From an uncultured Porphyromonadaceae bacterium (GTDB lineage Bacteria > Bacteroidota > Bacteroidia > Bacteroidales > Muribaculaceae), in assembly GCA_900545955.1 (NCBI GenBank), contig URAU01000011.1:35502-99501 (forward strand): DNA of 64,000 nucleotides, read 5' to 3'. The position numbers and the translations under genes were made by a program. The notes beneath the pieces were generated by a model that was not told the origin of the DNA, searched no databases, and saw only the letters and a program-made list of their open reading frames with translations. Shown here piece after piece: positions 15,438 to 23,152 of the stretch. Position 1 is the first letter of the stretch; each line of letters starts with the position of its first letter.

Positions 15438-16754
15438 TTGAAGAAGATTCTACAAATATTCTCCCTGGTGATTGCGCTGACGTCCGGCGCCTTGCGCGTC
15501 GCGGCCGCTGAAAATACCTCCACCGGTATATTCGATCCGCGTTTCCGCACCCTCACAGTCGGAATCGACGGCGACCGCCTGGCGCCCCCCGTAATAGGTC
15601 TCAACTCGACCGACCGCTTGAAAATCGGATTCGACTGTCTGGAGGATGAGCGCGAATACCTCCGCTTCTCAATCTACCACTGCGATGCCTCGTGGCGACC
15701 CTCGCAGCTTGTCGACTCCGAGGTGTTCGACGGCTTCAACCTCGCCGATGTCGACGACTACGCGTTCTCGCGGGCTACGACCACCCACTATGTGCATTAT
15801 TCCATCACTCTGCCCAACAGCGAGTTCCGTTTCCGCCTCTCGGGAAATTACCTGCTGAAGGTTTTCCCCGAGGACGACCCTGACCGCACGCTGCTTCAGG
15901 TTCGCTTCATGGTATCGGAGGGTGCGGTGAGTGTAGGTGGCTCGGCCTCATCGCGTACCGACATAGATTACAACGACTCACATCAGCAGCTCGATCTCGA
16001 CATTGACCTTCGCAAATATCCCGTGCGCGATCCTTTCAACGACTTGCGCGTGGTGGTCAGTCAGAATGGCCGTGCCGACAATGCTGTCATGGTGTCGCGG
16101 CCCTCGCGCGTAAGCGGCTCCCACCTTGTTTTCGACCATAATCCGGCCTTGATATTTCCCGCCGGCAACGAGTACCGGCGCATGGAGACGGTACTTATGC
16201 AGTATCCGGGGATGGGCGTGGAGGAGATTGCCTTCCGCCATCCCTACTACCATCATTTCCTTACGGCCGCGCGGCCACGCCACTCGCAGCTGTACAAATA
16301 CGACCAGACGCAGCATGGCCGCTTCTTCGTGCGCGAATACAATTCGGCCGACTCCGATGTGGAGGCCGACTACTCCGTGGTACATTTCGTGCTCGACATG
16401 CTCCCGCTGCCCGACCGCGACGTATATCTCGACGGCGATTTCACCAACCGCCGCCTCGACGATTCGTCGGTGATGCGCTACGACCCCGAGACGGGGCTCT
16501 ACCACCGCGAAATGCTCCTTAAGCAGGGAGCATACAACTTCCAGTACATTACCCTGCCAAAAGAAGCGGAGAGCCGAGGGGGTTCCCGGCTCTCCGTGTT
16601 CAATAACGGTATTCCTGTGGCGGCTACTACGGCCGAGGTCGAAGGCGATTTCTATCAGACAGTCAACGAATATATGGTGGCCGTCTATTATCGTGCGCCC
16701 GGAGAGCGCTACGACCGCCTGCTGGGCTATACCCTCATATTCTCAGGCCGCTGA
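15438..16754 (+). CDS. DUF5103 / type IX secretion plug-domain protein (TTG start)
   Basis: A 438-residue secreted protein. The TTG at 15438 begins a good signal peptide (KKILQIFSLVIALTSGALRV, cleavage near AAA), and no ATG fits, so a TTG start is likely. The N-terminal domain (FDPRFRTLTVGIDGDRLAPP, DRLKIGFDCLEDEREYLRFS, YHCDASWRPSQLVDSEV) is the DUF5103 fold that includes the plug protein of the type IX secretion translocon. The C-terminal half is beta-rich (VYLDGDFTNRRLDDSSVMRY). In T9SS organisms the plug closes the periplasmic side of the SprA pore. A role in T9SS here is supported by gldH and by the T9SS-like tail on the 52364 endonuclease, but no translocon gene is in the window. Confidence 0.82.
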   Translation: MKKILQIFSLVIALTSGALRVAAAENTSTGIFDPRFRTLTVGIDGDRLAPPVIGLNSTDRLKIGFDCLEDEREYLRFSIYHCDASWRPSQLVDSEVFDGFNLADVDDYAFSRATTTHYVHYSITLPNSEFRFRLSGNYLLKVFPEDDPDRTLLQVRFMVSEGAVSVGGSASSRTDIDYNDSHQQLDLDIDLRKYPVRDPFNDLRVVVSQNGRADNAVMVSRPSRVSGSHLVFDHNPALIFPAGNEYRRMETVLMQYPGMGVEEIAFRHPYYHHFLTAARPRHSQLYKYDQTQHGRFFVREYNSADSDVEADYSVVHFVLDMLPLPDRDVYLDGDFTNRRLDDSSVMRYDPETGLYHREMLLKQGAYNFQYITLPKEAESRGGSRLSVFNNGIPVAATTAEVEGDFYQTVNEYMVAVYYRAPGERYDRLLGYTLIFSGR

Positions 16755-16785
16755 CGCCTGGCGTTCAGCGCATCCCTGTACTGCT

Positions 16786-17775
16786 TTATTTTTCGGGGTA
16801 CGCCTCGCGCAGGCGTGCGAGTTCAGATGCGCGGATGGGTATCACCGTGCCGTGGCGCGGGTGGAAATCCATCGTAACCTCCTGCGAAGCGGGGTAGAAA
16901 GTCTCCAGGTCGGTGGTCTCGGTGAATTCGTAGCGCTTGTTCATATATACGTCGTACATCAGGATGAAGCGGTCCTGGCCTATGAGCTTGAATGTGCCCG
17001 CTCCCTCCACGGCATCCTTGGTCAGCTGCTTGTAATCAGGGCTTTCCACCCATTTGCCTGAGGTGAGCGATTCGGTGGTAGCTACCTTGATGCCGTTACC
17101 GTGGCCTTCGGTTTTGTAGAACATATGGTACTTGCCTTTGAAAGGAACGATGTCGCCGTCGATACATGATTTTTTGTCGTGGGGTATGAACATCGGATAG
17201 GGTTCGCCCTCAAGGTCGGTGAAGTCGGCGTTGGCATATGCGTAGTGGATTATGTCGGGCTCGTTGGCATACTGGAGGGAGAAATATACCAGATATTTGC
17301 CTGCCTCGGGGTCGTAGATGGTCTGGGGAGCCCATACGCGTTTCAGGTCCTGCTGACCTTTGTAGCGGTCGGGGAAATGTATGGCCGAGTGCGTCCAGTT
17401 GATGAGGTCGGTGGAACGCAGAAGAATCAGGCCGCGGTTGGAGTCCCATCCGCGGTCGGAGACCATATCGGTGAGCACCATATAGAATGCCCCGTCCTCT
17501 CCGCGGAGCAGGTGCGGATCGCGCACGCCGCCGGTGACGCTGATTTTCTTAGAGTCGATGACGGGCCGGTTGCCGTTGAGGGCCTTATAGTTGTATCCGT
17601 CTTCCGAGATTGCGTAGCGCACGGCTTCTTCGTCGCCGTGGTTGCCCGTAAAATATGTGAAAAGGTAAGCCACATAAGGGTCGTCGGTTGTAGCCGGCGT
17701 GGCTGTCTCGGCATGCATCGGTAGAGCGAATGCCATCATTGCCGCTGCTGCGGCAGATGTAAGAAGCTTCTTCAT
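16786..17775 (-). CDS. Glycoside hydrolase family 43-like secreted enzyme
   Basis: A 329-residue protein with a signal peptide (MKKLLTSAAAAAMMAFALPM, cleavage after HA). It has the five-bladed propeller motifs of GH43: GGVRDPHLLRGEDGAFYMVL (the Asp of RDPHL), RVWAPQTIYDPEAGKYLVYF, SCIDGDIVPFKGKYHMFYKT (modulating Asp) and DAVEGAGTFKL (the probable acid Glu). Such enzymes cleave arabinofuranosides, xylosides or galactans; the substrate is not readable here. It is divergent from the GH2 gene with 189 bp between, suggesting shared control of a small glycan-degrading pair, although no SusCD genes are adjacent. Confidence 0.88.
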   Translation of the reverse strand: MKKLLTSAAAAAMMAFALPMHAETATPATTDDPYVAYLFTYFTGNHGDEEAVRYAISEDGYNYKALNGNRPVIDSKKISVTGGVRDPHLLRGEDGAFYMVLTDMVSDRGWDSNRGLILLRSTDLINWTHSAIHFPDRYKGQQDLKRVWAPQTIYDPEAGKYLVYFSLQYANEPDIIHYAYANADFTDLEGEPYPMFIPHDKKSCIDGDIVPFKGKYHMFYKTEGHGNGIKVATTESLTSGKWVESPDYKQLTKDAVEGAGTFKLIGQDRFILMYDVYMNKRYEFTETTDLETFYPASQEVTMDFHPRHGTVIPIRASELARLREAYPEK

Positions 17776-17868
17776 GGTTGGTTTATAGCAGGTTAATAAT
17801 ATTTCTTATTCAATTGGCAATAGTAGCGGTCTCCCCGGGTGTCTCGGTTGCATCCTGAGGCTATGGCG

Positions 17869-17907
17869 CAAATTTACGAAAAAATCCGCTTATTTTTACT
17901 ACCTTTG
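17869..17907. promoter_or_regulatory. Divergent promoter boxes for the GH43 and GH2 genes
   Basis: On the plus strand TACCTTTG lies at 17900-17907, giving a leader of about 50 nt to the GTG at 17965. On the minus strand TAAATTTG lies at 17876-17869, serving the GH43 gene that starts at 17775. Neither has a perfect TTTG element at 19-21 bp. The boxes are back to back, so a regulator bound between them could affect both genes. Confidence 0.6.
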
Positions 17908-17964
17908 CAAATATAGCTGCCGGGATGGCCCGGTGCCCATTCTTCTACATATGCCTGTCTTGCC

Positions 17965-20403
17965 GTGAAAAAATTATTCCTTTTGGCTCTGGCGCTTGTG
18001 TCGCTGGCCATTCCGTCTGCCCTATGCAATACTTCGTTCGGGAACGCCGTCAGCTTCAACGATGGCTGGCGCTTCATGGCCGCTGATTCGGTGGCGATGT
18101 CGCTTCCGGAATATCCCGACTCCACATGGCGGCAGCTTTCGCTTCCTCACGACTGGAGCATCGAGATGCTGCCGGCCCCTACGCTCAACAGCTGCACGGG
18201 CTATTACCCCGGCGGAATCGGGTGGTATAGAAAGACTTTCCTCACACCCGACGACGGCGCCGCGCGTCATTTCATCTATTTCGAGGGGATTTACAACCGC
18301 AGTGAGGTTTATCTCAACGGCCACCTGCTGGGCAGCCGCCCAAACGGCTATGTGTCGTTCGCTTACGACATGACCCCCTGGCTGCGTCCGGCAGGAGAGC
18401 CCAACACGCTTGCAGTGCGCGTAGATCATTCGCGTGAGGCCGACTCGCGCTGGTATACCGGTTCAGGCATATATCGCGATGTATGGCTCGTGTCGGCCTC
18501 CGAGACTCGCTTCGACCTTTGGGGTATCGGCTGGCGCGCCGACCGCATCACCGACCGTTCGGCCGACATCACCGTCGACGTCAGCGCCCTCGACGAGTCT
18601 CCGCGGCAGGGGCGCCTGTCGGCTCTCATAGAAATCATCGACGCCGACGGCAAGGTGGCCGCCTCCGCCCGCAAGGGTGTGAAGGCAGGAGAAAAGGAGC
18701 TGATACGCATGAAATTGCGCAACCCTCACCGCTGGGATATCGACTCACCATATTTATATACTCTCCGCGCCACGCTGCTGAAAGACGGCCGTGAGGTAGA
18801 TTCAGCCGAGGTGCCGCTTGGTGTGCGTAGCCTGGAGTTCAGCGCCGACAGCGGTTTCACACTCAACGGCCGAAATGTGAAGGTGAAGGGCGTATGTCTT
18901 CACCACGATATGGGCGGTTTCGGCGCAGCTGTGCCAAAGGCTCTCTGGCGCACCCGCCTTGAAAATCTCAAGAAATTGGGCGTCAACGCCATCCGCATGA
19001 GCCACAACCCGCAGGCTCCCGTGGTCTACGACCTTTGCGACGAACTCGGGCTGCTGGTGATGGACGAAGGGAGCGACGAGTGGGAATATCCCAAACGCAA
19101 ATGGGTATCGGGATGGAACACCGGCACTCCGAAGTTCGAGGGAAGCTATGACTTCTTCGAGGAGTGGATCGACCGCGATGTCAGCGATATGGTGCGCCGC
19201 GACCGTAACCATCCCTCGGTATTTCTCTGGAGCGTGGGCAATGAGGTGGATTATCCCAACGACCCCTACAGCCATCCGGTGCTCGACGGCAAGGATTCCG
19301 CAATCGGCCAGCCTATGTATGGCGGCTACAATCCCGATGCACCGCGAGCCGAGCGTATCGGTGAGATTGCCGGGCGCATCGCCGCCGACATCCGTGCGAT
19401 CGATACCTCCCGTCCCGTCACCGGCGCGCTCGCCGGTGTGGTTATGTCCAACCAGACTACCTATCCGCAGGCTGTCGACGTGGTTGGCTACAACTATACT
19501 GAAGGACGCTATGCCGAGGACCACGCCACTTATCCCGACCGTGTGATTTACGGCTCGGAAAACGGTCACGGCTACGACGCCTGGCTGGCGGTTAGCCGGA
19601 ATCCGTATATATTCGGCCAGTTTCTCTGGACGGGTGCCGACTATCTCGGCGAGTCGGGCCGCTGGCCCTCGCGCGGCCTCGGCACAGGGCTCCTCGGCTT
19701 CGACAATCTGCCGAAACCGATGGCCGGCTTCCGCCGCTCTCTCTGGTCGTCGGAGCCGGTAGCCAAACTGGGCACACACCCGAAGTTTCCTGCCGAATGG
19801 GGTCGCTGGGCCGACTACAGCGCCCCCGACGTATGGAATTACAATCCCGGCGACACCACGGTGGTGATATGCTACACCAACGGCAGCGAGGCCGAGCTGC
19901 GCCTGAACGGCCTGAGCCTCGGCCGAAAGGCATATGTCGATTCCATAGGCTTAATTACATGGGACGTACCCTATGAGTCCGGCGTGTTGACTGTCGAGGC
20001 CTTTGATGCGTCAGGCAAAGCGATAGCTTCCGATACGGTTGCTACAACCGGGCGTCCGTATGCGCTGCGCGCCACGGAGCTTGACCGCCGCGACGGTGTG
20101 CTTCAGGTGTTGGTCGAGGTAGTTGATGAGCAGGGGCGCCTTGTGCGACTCGCCGACAACGAGATAACCTGCACGATAGGTGAGGGGCGCCGACGCCGGC
20201 GTCGGCCTGACGCCTCGCAGAGTGGCTTCCGGCTGCTCGGTATGGAAAACGGCGACAATTCCGACATGACATCCCACCGCGACGGCCGCGAGCGCGCACA
20301 TCGCGGAACTATTGTAGCGTATTTCGCTCTTCCCGAGGGGGCGGATGCTGCGTTGCCGCAAATACGCTTCTCCTCCCCGCTGCTTCAGCCGGCGGAATTC
20401 TGA
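17965..20403 (+). CDS. Glycoside hydrolase family 2 (beta-galactosidase-like), secreted
   Basis: An 812-residue protein starting with GTG and a signal peptide (MKKLFLLALALVSLAIPSAL). Domains in order: sugar-binding jelly roll (about 30-190; SLPHDWSIE, GGIGWYRKTF, NRSEVYLNGHLLG), immunoglobulin-like domain (about 190-290), catalytic TIM barrel (about 290-600), then a DUF4982-like and C-terminal beta domain. Catalytic residues: acid/base Glu427 in NHPSVFLWSVGNEVDYP, and probable nucleophile Glu532 in VIYGSENGHG. Substrate class is probably a beta-galactoside or a related glycoside. The GTG start has no in-frame ATG alternative that keeps the signal peptide. The last about 50 residues include an Arg-rich patch (GEGRRRRRRPD), which is unusual for a secreted enzyme. 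Confidence 0.92.
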   Translation: MKKLFLLALALVSLAIPSALCNTSFGNAVSFNDGWRFMAADSVAMSLPEYPDSTWRQLSLPHDWSIEMLPAPTLNSCTGYYPGGIGWYRKTFLTPDDGAARHFIYFEGIYNRSEVYLNGHLLGSRPNGYVSFAYDMTPWLRPAGEPNTLAVRVDHSREADSRWYTGSGIYRDVWLVSASETRFDLWGIGWRADRITDRSADITVDVSALDESPRQGRLSALIEIIDADGKVAASARKGVKAGEKELIRMKLRNPHRWDIDSPYLYTLRATLLKDGREVDSAEVPLGVRSLEFSADSGFTLNGRNVKVKGVCLHHDMGGFGAAVPKALWRTRLENLKKLGVNAIRMSHNPQAPVVYDLCDELGLLVMDEGSDEWEYPKRKWVSGWNTGTPKFEGSYDFFEEWIDRDVSDMVRRDRNHPSVFLWSVGNEVDYPNDPYSHPVLDGKDSAIGQPMYGGYNPDAPRAERIGEIAGRIAADIRAIDTSRPVTGALAGVVMSNQTTYPQAVDVVGYNYTEGRYAEDHATYPDRVIYGSENGHGYDAWLAVSRNPYIFGQFLWTGADYLGESGRWPSRGLGTGLLGFDNLPKPMAGFRRSLWSSEPVAKLGTHPKFPAEWGRWADYSAPDVWNYNPGDTTVVICYTNGSEAELRLNGLSLGRKAYVDSIGLITWDVPYESGVLTVEAFDASGKAIASDTVATTGRPYALRATELDRRDGVLQVLVEVVDEQGRLVRLADNEITCTIGEGRRRRRRPDASQSGFRLLGMENGDNSDMTSHRDGRERAHRGTIVAYFALPEGADAALPQIRFSSPLLQPAEF

Positions 20404-20467
20404 TTTTTTTTGCCGGATTTTTGCAACTCTCGCGCCTGAGGTTTTCGGTTATTACGCTAAAAATCCT

Positions 20468-20475
20468 TAACTTTG
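20468..20475 (+). promoter_or_regulatory. Promoter -7 box of the AspT-like transporter gene
   Basis: TAACTTTG, followed by a leader of about 60 nt to the ATG at 20541. The upstream element is not a clear TTTG. Confidence 0.6.
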
Positions 20476-20540
20476 CAGTCGAAAAGACATGTAGTGGCTT
20501 ATTAGCCATAAAATCAGCAATTTAAGGTAAAAGAGCTTTT

Positions 20541-22202
20541 ATGGAATTTCTTCAGGAGTTGTTATGGCCCGGCCAGACCTCGTTGGCCTCAACCCTTGTG
20601 CTGCTGTCGTTCGTGATAGCATTGGGTATCTATTTGGGAAAAATCAAATTTTTCGGAGTTTCGCTTGGCGTGACTTTCGTGCTGTTCGTCGGTATCCTTA
20701 TGGGCCATTTCGGCTATGAAGTGGATCCCGGAGTTCTGAAGTTCGTGCGCGAATTCGGCCTGATTCTCTTCATCTTCGCCATAGGTCTGCAGGTCGGCCC
20801 CGGTTTCTTCTCGTCGTTCAAGAAGGGCGGCGTGCGGCTCAACATGCTGGCCGTGCTGATGATTCTGCTCAATGTGGCAATAGTAATCTCAATATATTAT
20901 ATCGACGGTACTACCTCGATCCAGGCTCTTGTGGGTGTTATGTCGGGTGCGGTGACCAATACTCCCGGTCTCGCTGCCGCCCAGCAGGCTGCCGCCGACA
21001 TAACGGCGGTGAACACCATGTCGATGGGCTATGCCGCCGCCTATCCGCTCGGAGTGCTCGGCATCATCAGCTCGATTCTCCTTCTCAAGGCAATCTTCCG
21101 CGTGAAGGTCGACAAGGAGATCGAGGAGATCAACCGCGAGCAGGAGGAAGGTCAGAGCAAGCCCCACCTGGTATCCTACGAGGTCACCAACAAGCTTATC
21201 GACGGCACTACTCTGCTGCGCCTACACAGCATTATCCATTGCGAGTTTGTGGTTTCCCGACTCATGGGTGCCGACGGCAAGGTCATTATCCCCAAGTCGA
21301 GCACAGAAATCCATGTTGGCGACAAGCTTTTTGTGGTAATGTCGGCCGAGGACCAGCACAGTTTCGACGCCGTGCTTGGCCGTCCTATCGAGATGGACAA
21401 CGACAAATGGGATGAGGTTGCCCCCGCAAGCGTGGTTTCCCGCCGCATTCTCGTTACGCGCTCGGAATACAACGGTGTGGCTCTCGGGGCGCTGCGCCTC
21501 CACAAGGGCTACAACGTGAACTGCACGCGCATCAACCGCGCCGGCGTCGACCTTCTCGCCTCGCCGGGCTTCCGCCTGCAGATGGGCGACCGCATCACCG
21601 TGGTGGGCGACCTCAACGATATCGACCGCCTCGCCTCGAAGCTGGGCAACTCGATGAAGCGCCTCAACCAGCCTAACCTGGTGACCATATTCGTAGGTAT
21701 CCTGTTCGGTATAATTCTCGGCTCGATAAACGTAGGTTTCGGCATGAAACTCGGACTGGCCGGCGGACCGCTCGTAGTAGCTATTCTTCTGAGCCGTTTC
21801 GGCTATAAGGTTAAGCTCGTGACCTACACCTCATCGTCGGCATCGCTGATGCTCCGCGAGTTGGGTATCTGTATGTTCCTTGCCGCTGTGGGTATCGGAG
21901 CCGGCAAGGGCTTCGCCGAGACCGTGTTCAACTACCAGGGCATGTGGTGGGTAATCTGGGGCTTCATCATCACGTTCGTTCCGCTGATGGTTGTCGGCGC
22001 TATCGCCCGTGGCGTATACAAGATTAACTTCCTGACCATCATGGGTATGATGTCGGGCGGATACACCGATCCCCCGGCCCTCGCCTATGCCAACAACTCC
22101 ACCGGCAGCGATGCCCCGGCTGTAAGCTACTCGACGGTCTACCCGCTCACCATGTTCCTTCGCGTGGTTGCGGCTCAGGCGCTGATTCTTCTGTTCGCCT
22201 AA
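20541..22202 (+). CDS. AspT/YidE-family putative transporter with RCK_C domains
   Basis: A 553-residue inner-membrane protein. Two blocks of hydrophobic helices (about 1-180 and 385-553) flank a soluble centre with two TrkA_C/RCK_C-like ligand-binding domains (about 215-290 and 300-375; LFVVMSAEDQHSFDAVLGRP, GDRITVVGDLNDIDRLASKL). GLILFIFAIGLQVGPGFF and GAVTNTPGLAAAQQAA in the first block, and GMMSGGYTDPPALAYAN in the second, are signatures of the aspartate:alanine exchanger (AspT) family that includes E. coli YidE and YbjL. Substrate is unknown. It is monocistronic from its own promoter. Confidence 0.9.
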   Translation: MEFLQELLWPGQTSLASTLVLLSFVIALGIYLGKIKFFGVSLGVTFVLFVGILMGHFGYEVDPGVLKFVREFGLILFIFAIGLQVGPGFFSSFKKGGVRLNMLAVLMILLNVAIVISIYYIDGTTSIQALVGVMSGAVTNTPGLAAAQQAAADITAVNTMSMGYAAAYPLGVLGIISSILLLKAIFRVKVDKEIEEINREQEEGQSKPHLVSYEVTNKLIDGTTLLRLHSIIHCEFVVSRLMGADGKVIIPKSSTEIHVGDKLFVVMSAEDQHSFDAVLGRPIEMDNDKWDEVAPASVVSRRILVTRSEYNGVALGALRLHKGYNVNCTRINRAGVDLLASPGFRLQMGDRITVVGDLNDIDRLASKLGNSMKRLNQPNLVTIFVGILFGIILGSINVGFGMKLGLAGGPLVVAILLSRFGYKVKLVTYTSSSASLMLRELGICMFLAAVGIGAGKGFAETVFNYQGMWWVIWGFIITFVPLMVVGAIARGVYKINFLTIMGMMSGGYTDPPALAYANNSTGSDAPAVSYSTVYPLTMFLRVVAAQALILLFA

Positions 22203-22228
22203 GGTCGCCCCACGGGGATTACCCGCGA

Positions 22229-22531
22229 TTATGCCGATGCGGGAACTGCGGCAACGCGTATAGTGCGCTTTGCAAGCCATCCGCAGCGTGGATTGCGTAG
22301 CCGGAGCGTGAGCAGGCCCCCTGCCGACGCGAATCTTCTGGCAGTGGCGGCCACGGCATCCTCTATATTTTTGAAACCTGACAACTGTATGGACGCGATT
22401 TCGCGTCCATATTTGTTTACAGACACGAAAATGCGGTCGGCAGCATCCATTTCGTAGGTGGCTGTAGCCATCGCCGGAAGTTTGGCGAGAGTCGGAATTC
22501 CGTTGAGCGTGAAAAGATTTGCAGTATACAT
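22229..22531 (-). CDS. Hypothetical protein, 100 residues
   Basis: I do not recognise a family. The protein starts MYTANLFTLNGIPTLAKLPA and contains a beta-rich middle (ADRIFVSVNKYGREIASIQL) and a basic C-terminus (RNPRCGWLAKRTIRVAAVPA). No signal peptide or membrane helix is evident. It is supported as a gene by a good minus-strand promoter box (TAACTTTG at 22608-22601), by a sensible leader of about 65 nt, and by protein-like composition. It is divergent from blaI. The alternative is that the frame is a chance opening. Confidence 0.5.
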   Translation of the reverse strand: MYTANLFTLNGIPTLAKLPAMATATYEMDAADRIFVSVNKYGREIASIQLSGFKNIEDAVAATARRFASAGGLLTLRLRNPRCGWLAKRTIRVAAVPASA

Positions 22532-22600
22532 ATCAGAGAGATTTGGTTGTATTTACTCCTGTAGAGAAATGGTGTAGGACCTTTAATTGGTTCTACACTG

Positions 22601-22608
22601 CAAAGTTA
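22601..22608 (-). promoter_or_regulatory. Promoter -7 box of the 22229 gene
   Basis: On the minus strand 22608-22601 reads TAACTTTG. No exact TTTG is found at the standard distance. Confidence 0.5.
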
Positions 22609-22691
22609 GATGGAGGTTGGGCAGCTTTATGGCACTCTAAAATGTAAAAAAGTTAAATTTGCCGGTTTTTAGCTCATTTTCTTGATTTTTC

Positions 22692-22745
22692 TTTGCAAAC
22701 TAAAGTTTTAGTTCTACATTTGCCATGTAAACTAAAAAATTAGTT
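22692..22745 (+). promoter_or_regulatory. blaI promoter with two BlaI-type operators
   Basis: TTTG (22692-22695), a 19-bp spacer and TACATTTG (22715-22722) make a full promoter. Operator 1, AACTAAAGTTTTAGTT (22698-22713), lies between the two promoter elements. Operator 2, AACTAAAAAATTAGTT (22730-22745), covers the transcript start and ends 3 bp before the blaI ATG. Both share AACTAA...TTAGTT arms and their centres are 32 bp apart. This is the expected layout for dimeric BlaI autorepression. Confidence 0.8.
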
Positions 22746-22748
22746 GAA

Positions 22749-23141
22749 ATGAACCGCAAGCAGACAGGTACAAAGAAACTGACCGAGAAAGAACGCGAGA
22801 TAATGACGATGCTCTGGACCGACGGCCCTCTGTACGTCAGGGAAATGCTTGAGCGCTATCCCGATCCGCGCCCGCATTTCAATACTGTTTCGACCACCGT
22901 GCGCATCCTTGAAGACAAGGGGTTTGTGGCACATGAAGTGGTGGGAGGCTCCCACCGTTATTATGCCGTGGCCGACATAGCCGATTTCCGCGAGCGCTCG
23001 CTTGCGGAAGTGGTGAAAAGCTATTTCAACAACAGCTACGCGAGCGCTGTATCCGCGCTGGTGAAGGATGAGAAGATCTCCGTTGACGAACTTCGTGAAA
23101 TTATCGACCTCATGGAGGGAAGAAAACCGTCAAACCAATAA
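22749..23141 (+). CDS. blaI: BlaI/MecI/CopY-family transcriptional repressor
   Basis: A 130-residue regulator: winged helix-turn-helix (about 10-80; KLTEKEREIMTMLWTDGPLY, HFNTVSTTVRILEDKGFVAH) plus a C-terminal dimerisation helix region (VVKSYFNNSYASAVSALVKD). The family binds palindromes as a dimer and is inactivated by proteolysis when a partner M56 membrane protease senses a signal. The gene pair blaI-M56 is intact here, and two operators flank its promoter. In Bacteroidota such pairs are common and need not concern beta-lactams; the signal is unknown. The stop is 11 bp before the partner start. Confidence 0.93.
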   Translation: MNRKQTGTKKLTEKEREIMTMLWTDGPLYVREMLERYPDPRPHFNTVSTTVRILEDKGFVAHEVVGGSHRYYAVADIADFRERSLAEVVKSYFNNSYASAVSALVKDEKISVDELREIIDLMEGRKPSNQ

Positions 23142-23152
23142 ATTTGCGCATT

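Noticed and set aside
15438..15440. Start of the DUF5103 gene further downstream at an ATG
   Set aside because: The first in-frame ATG lies far inside the N-terminal domain; the TTG preserves a good signal peptide.
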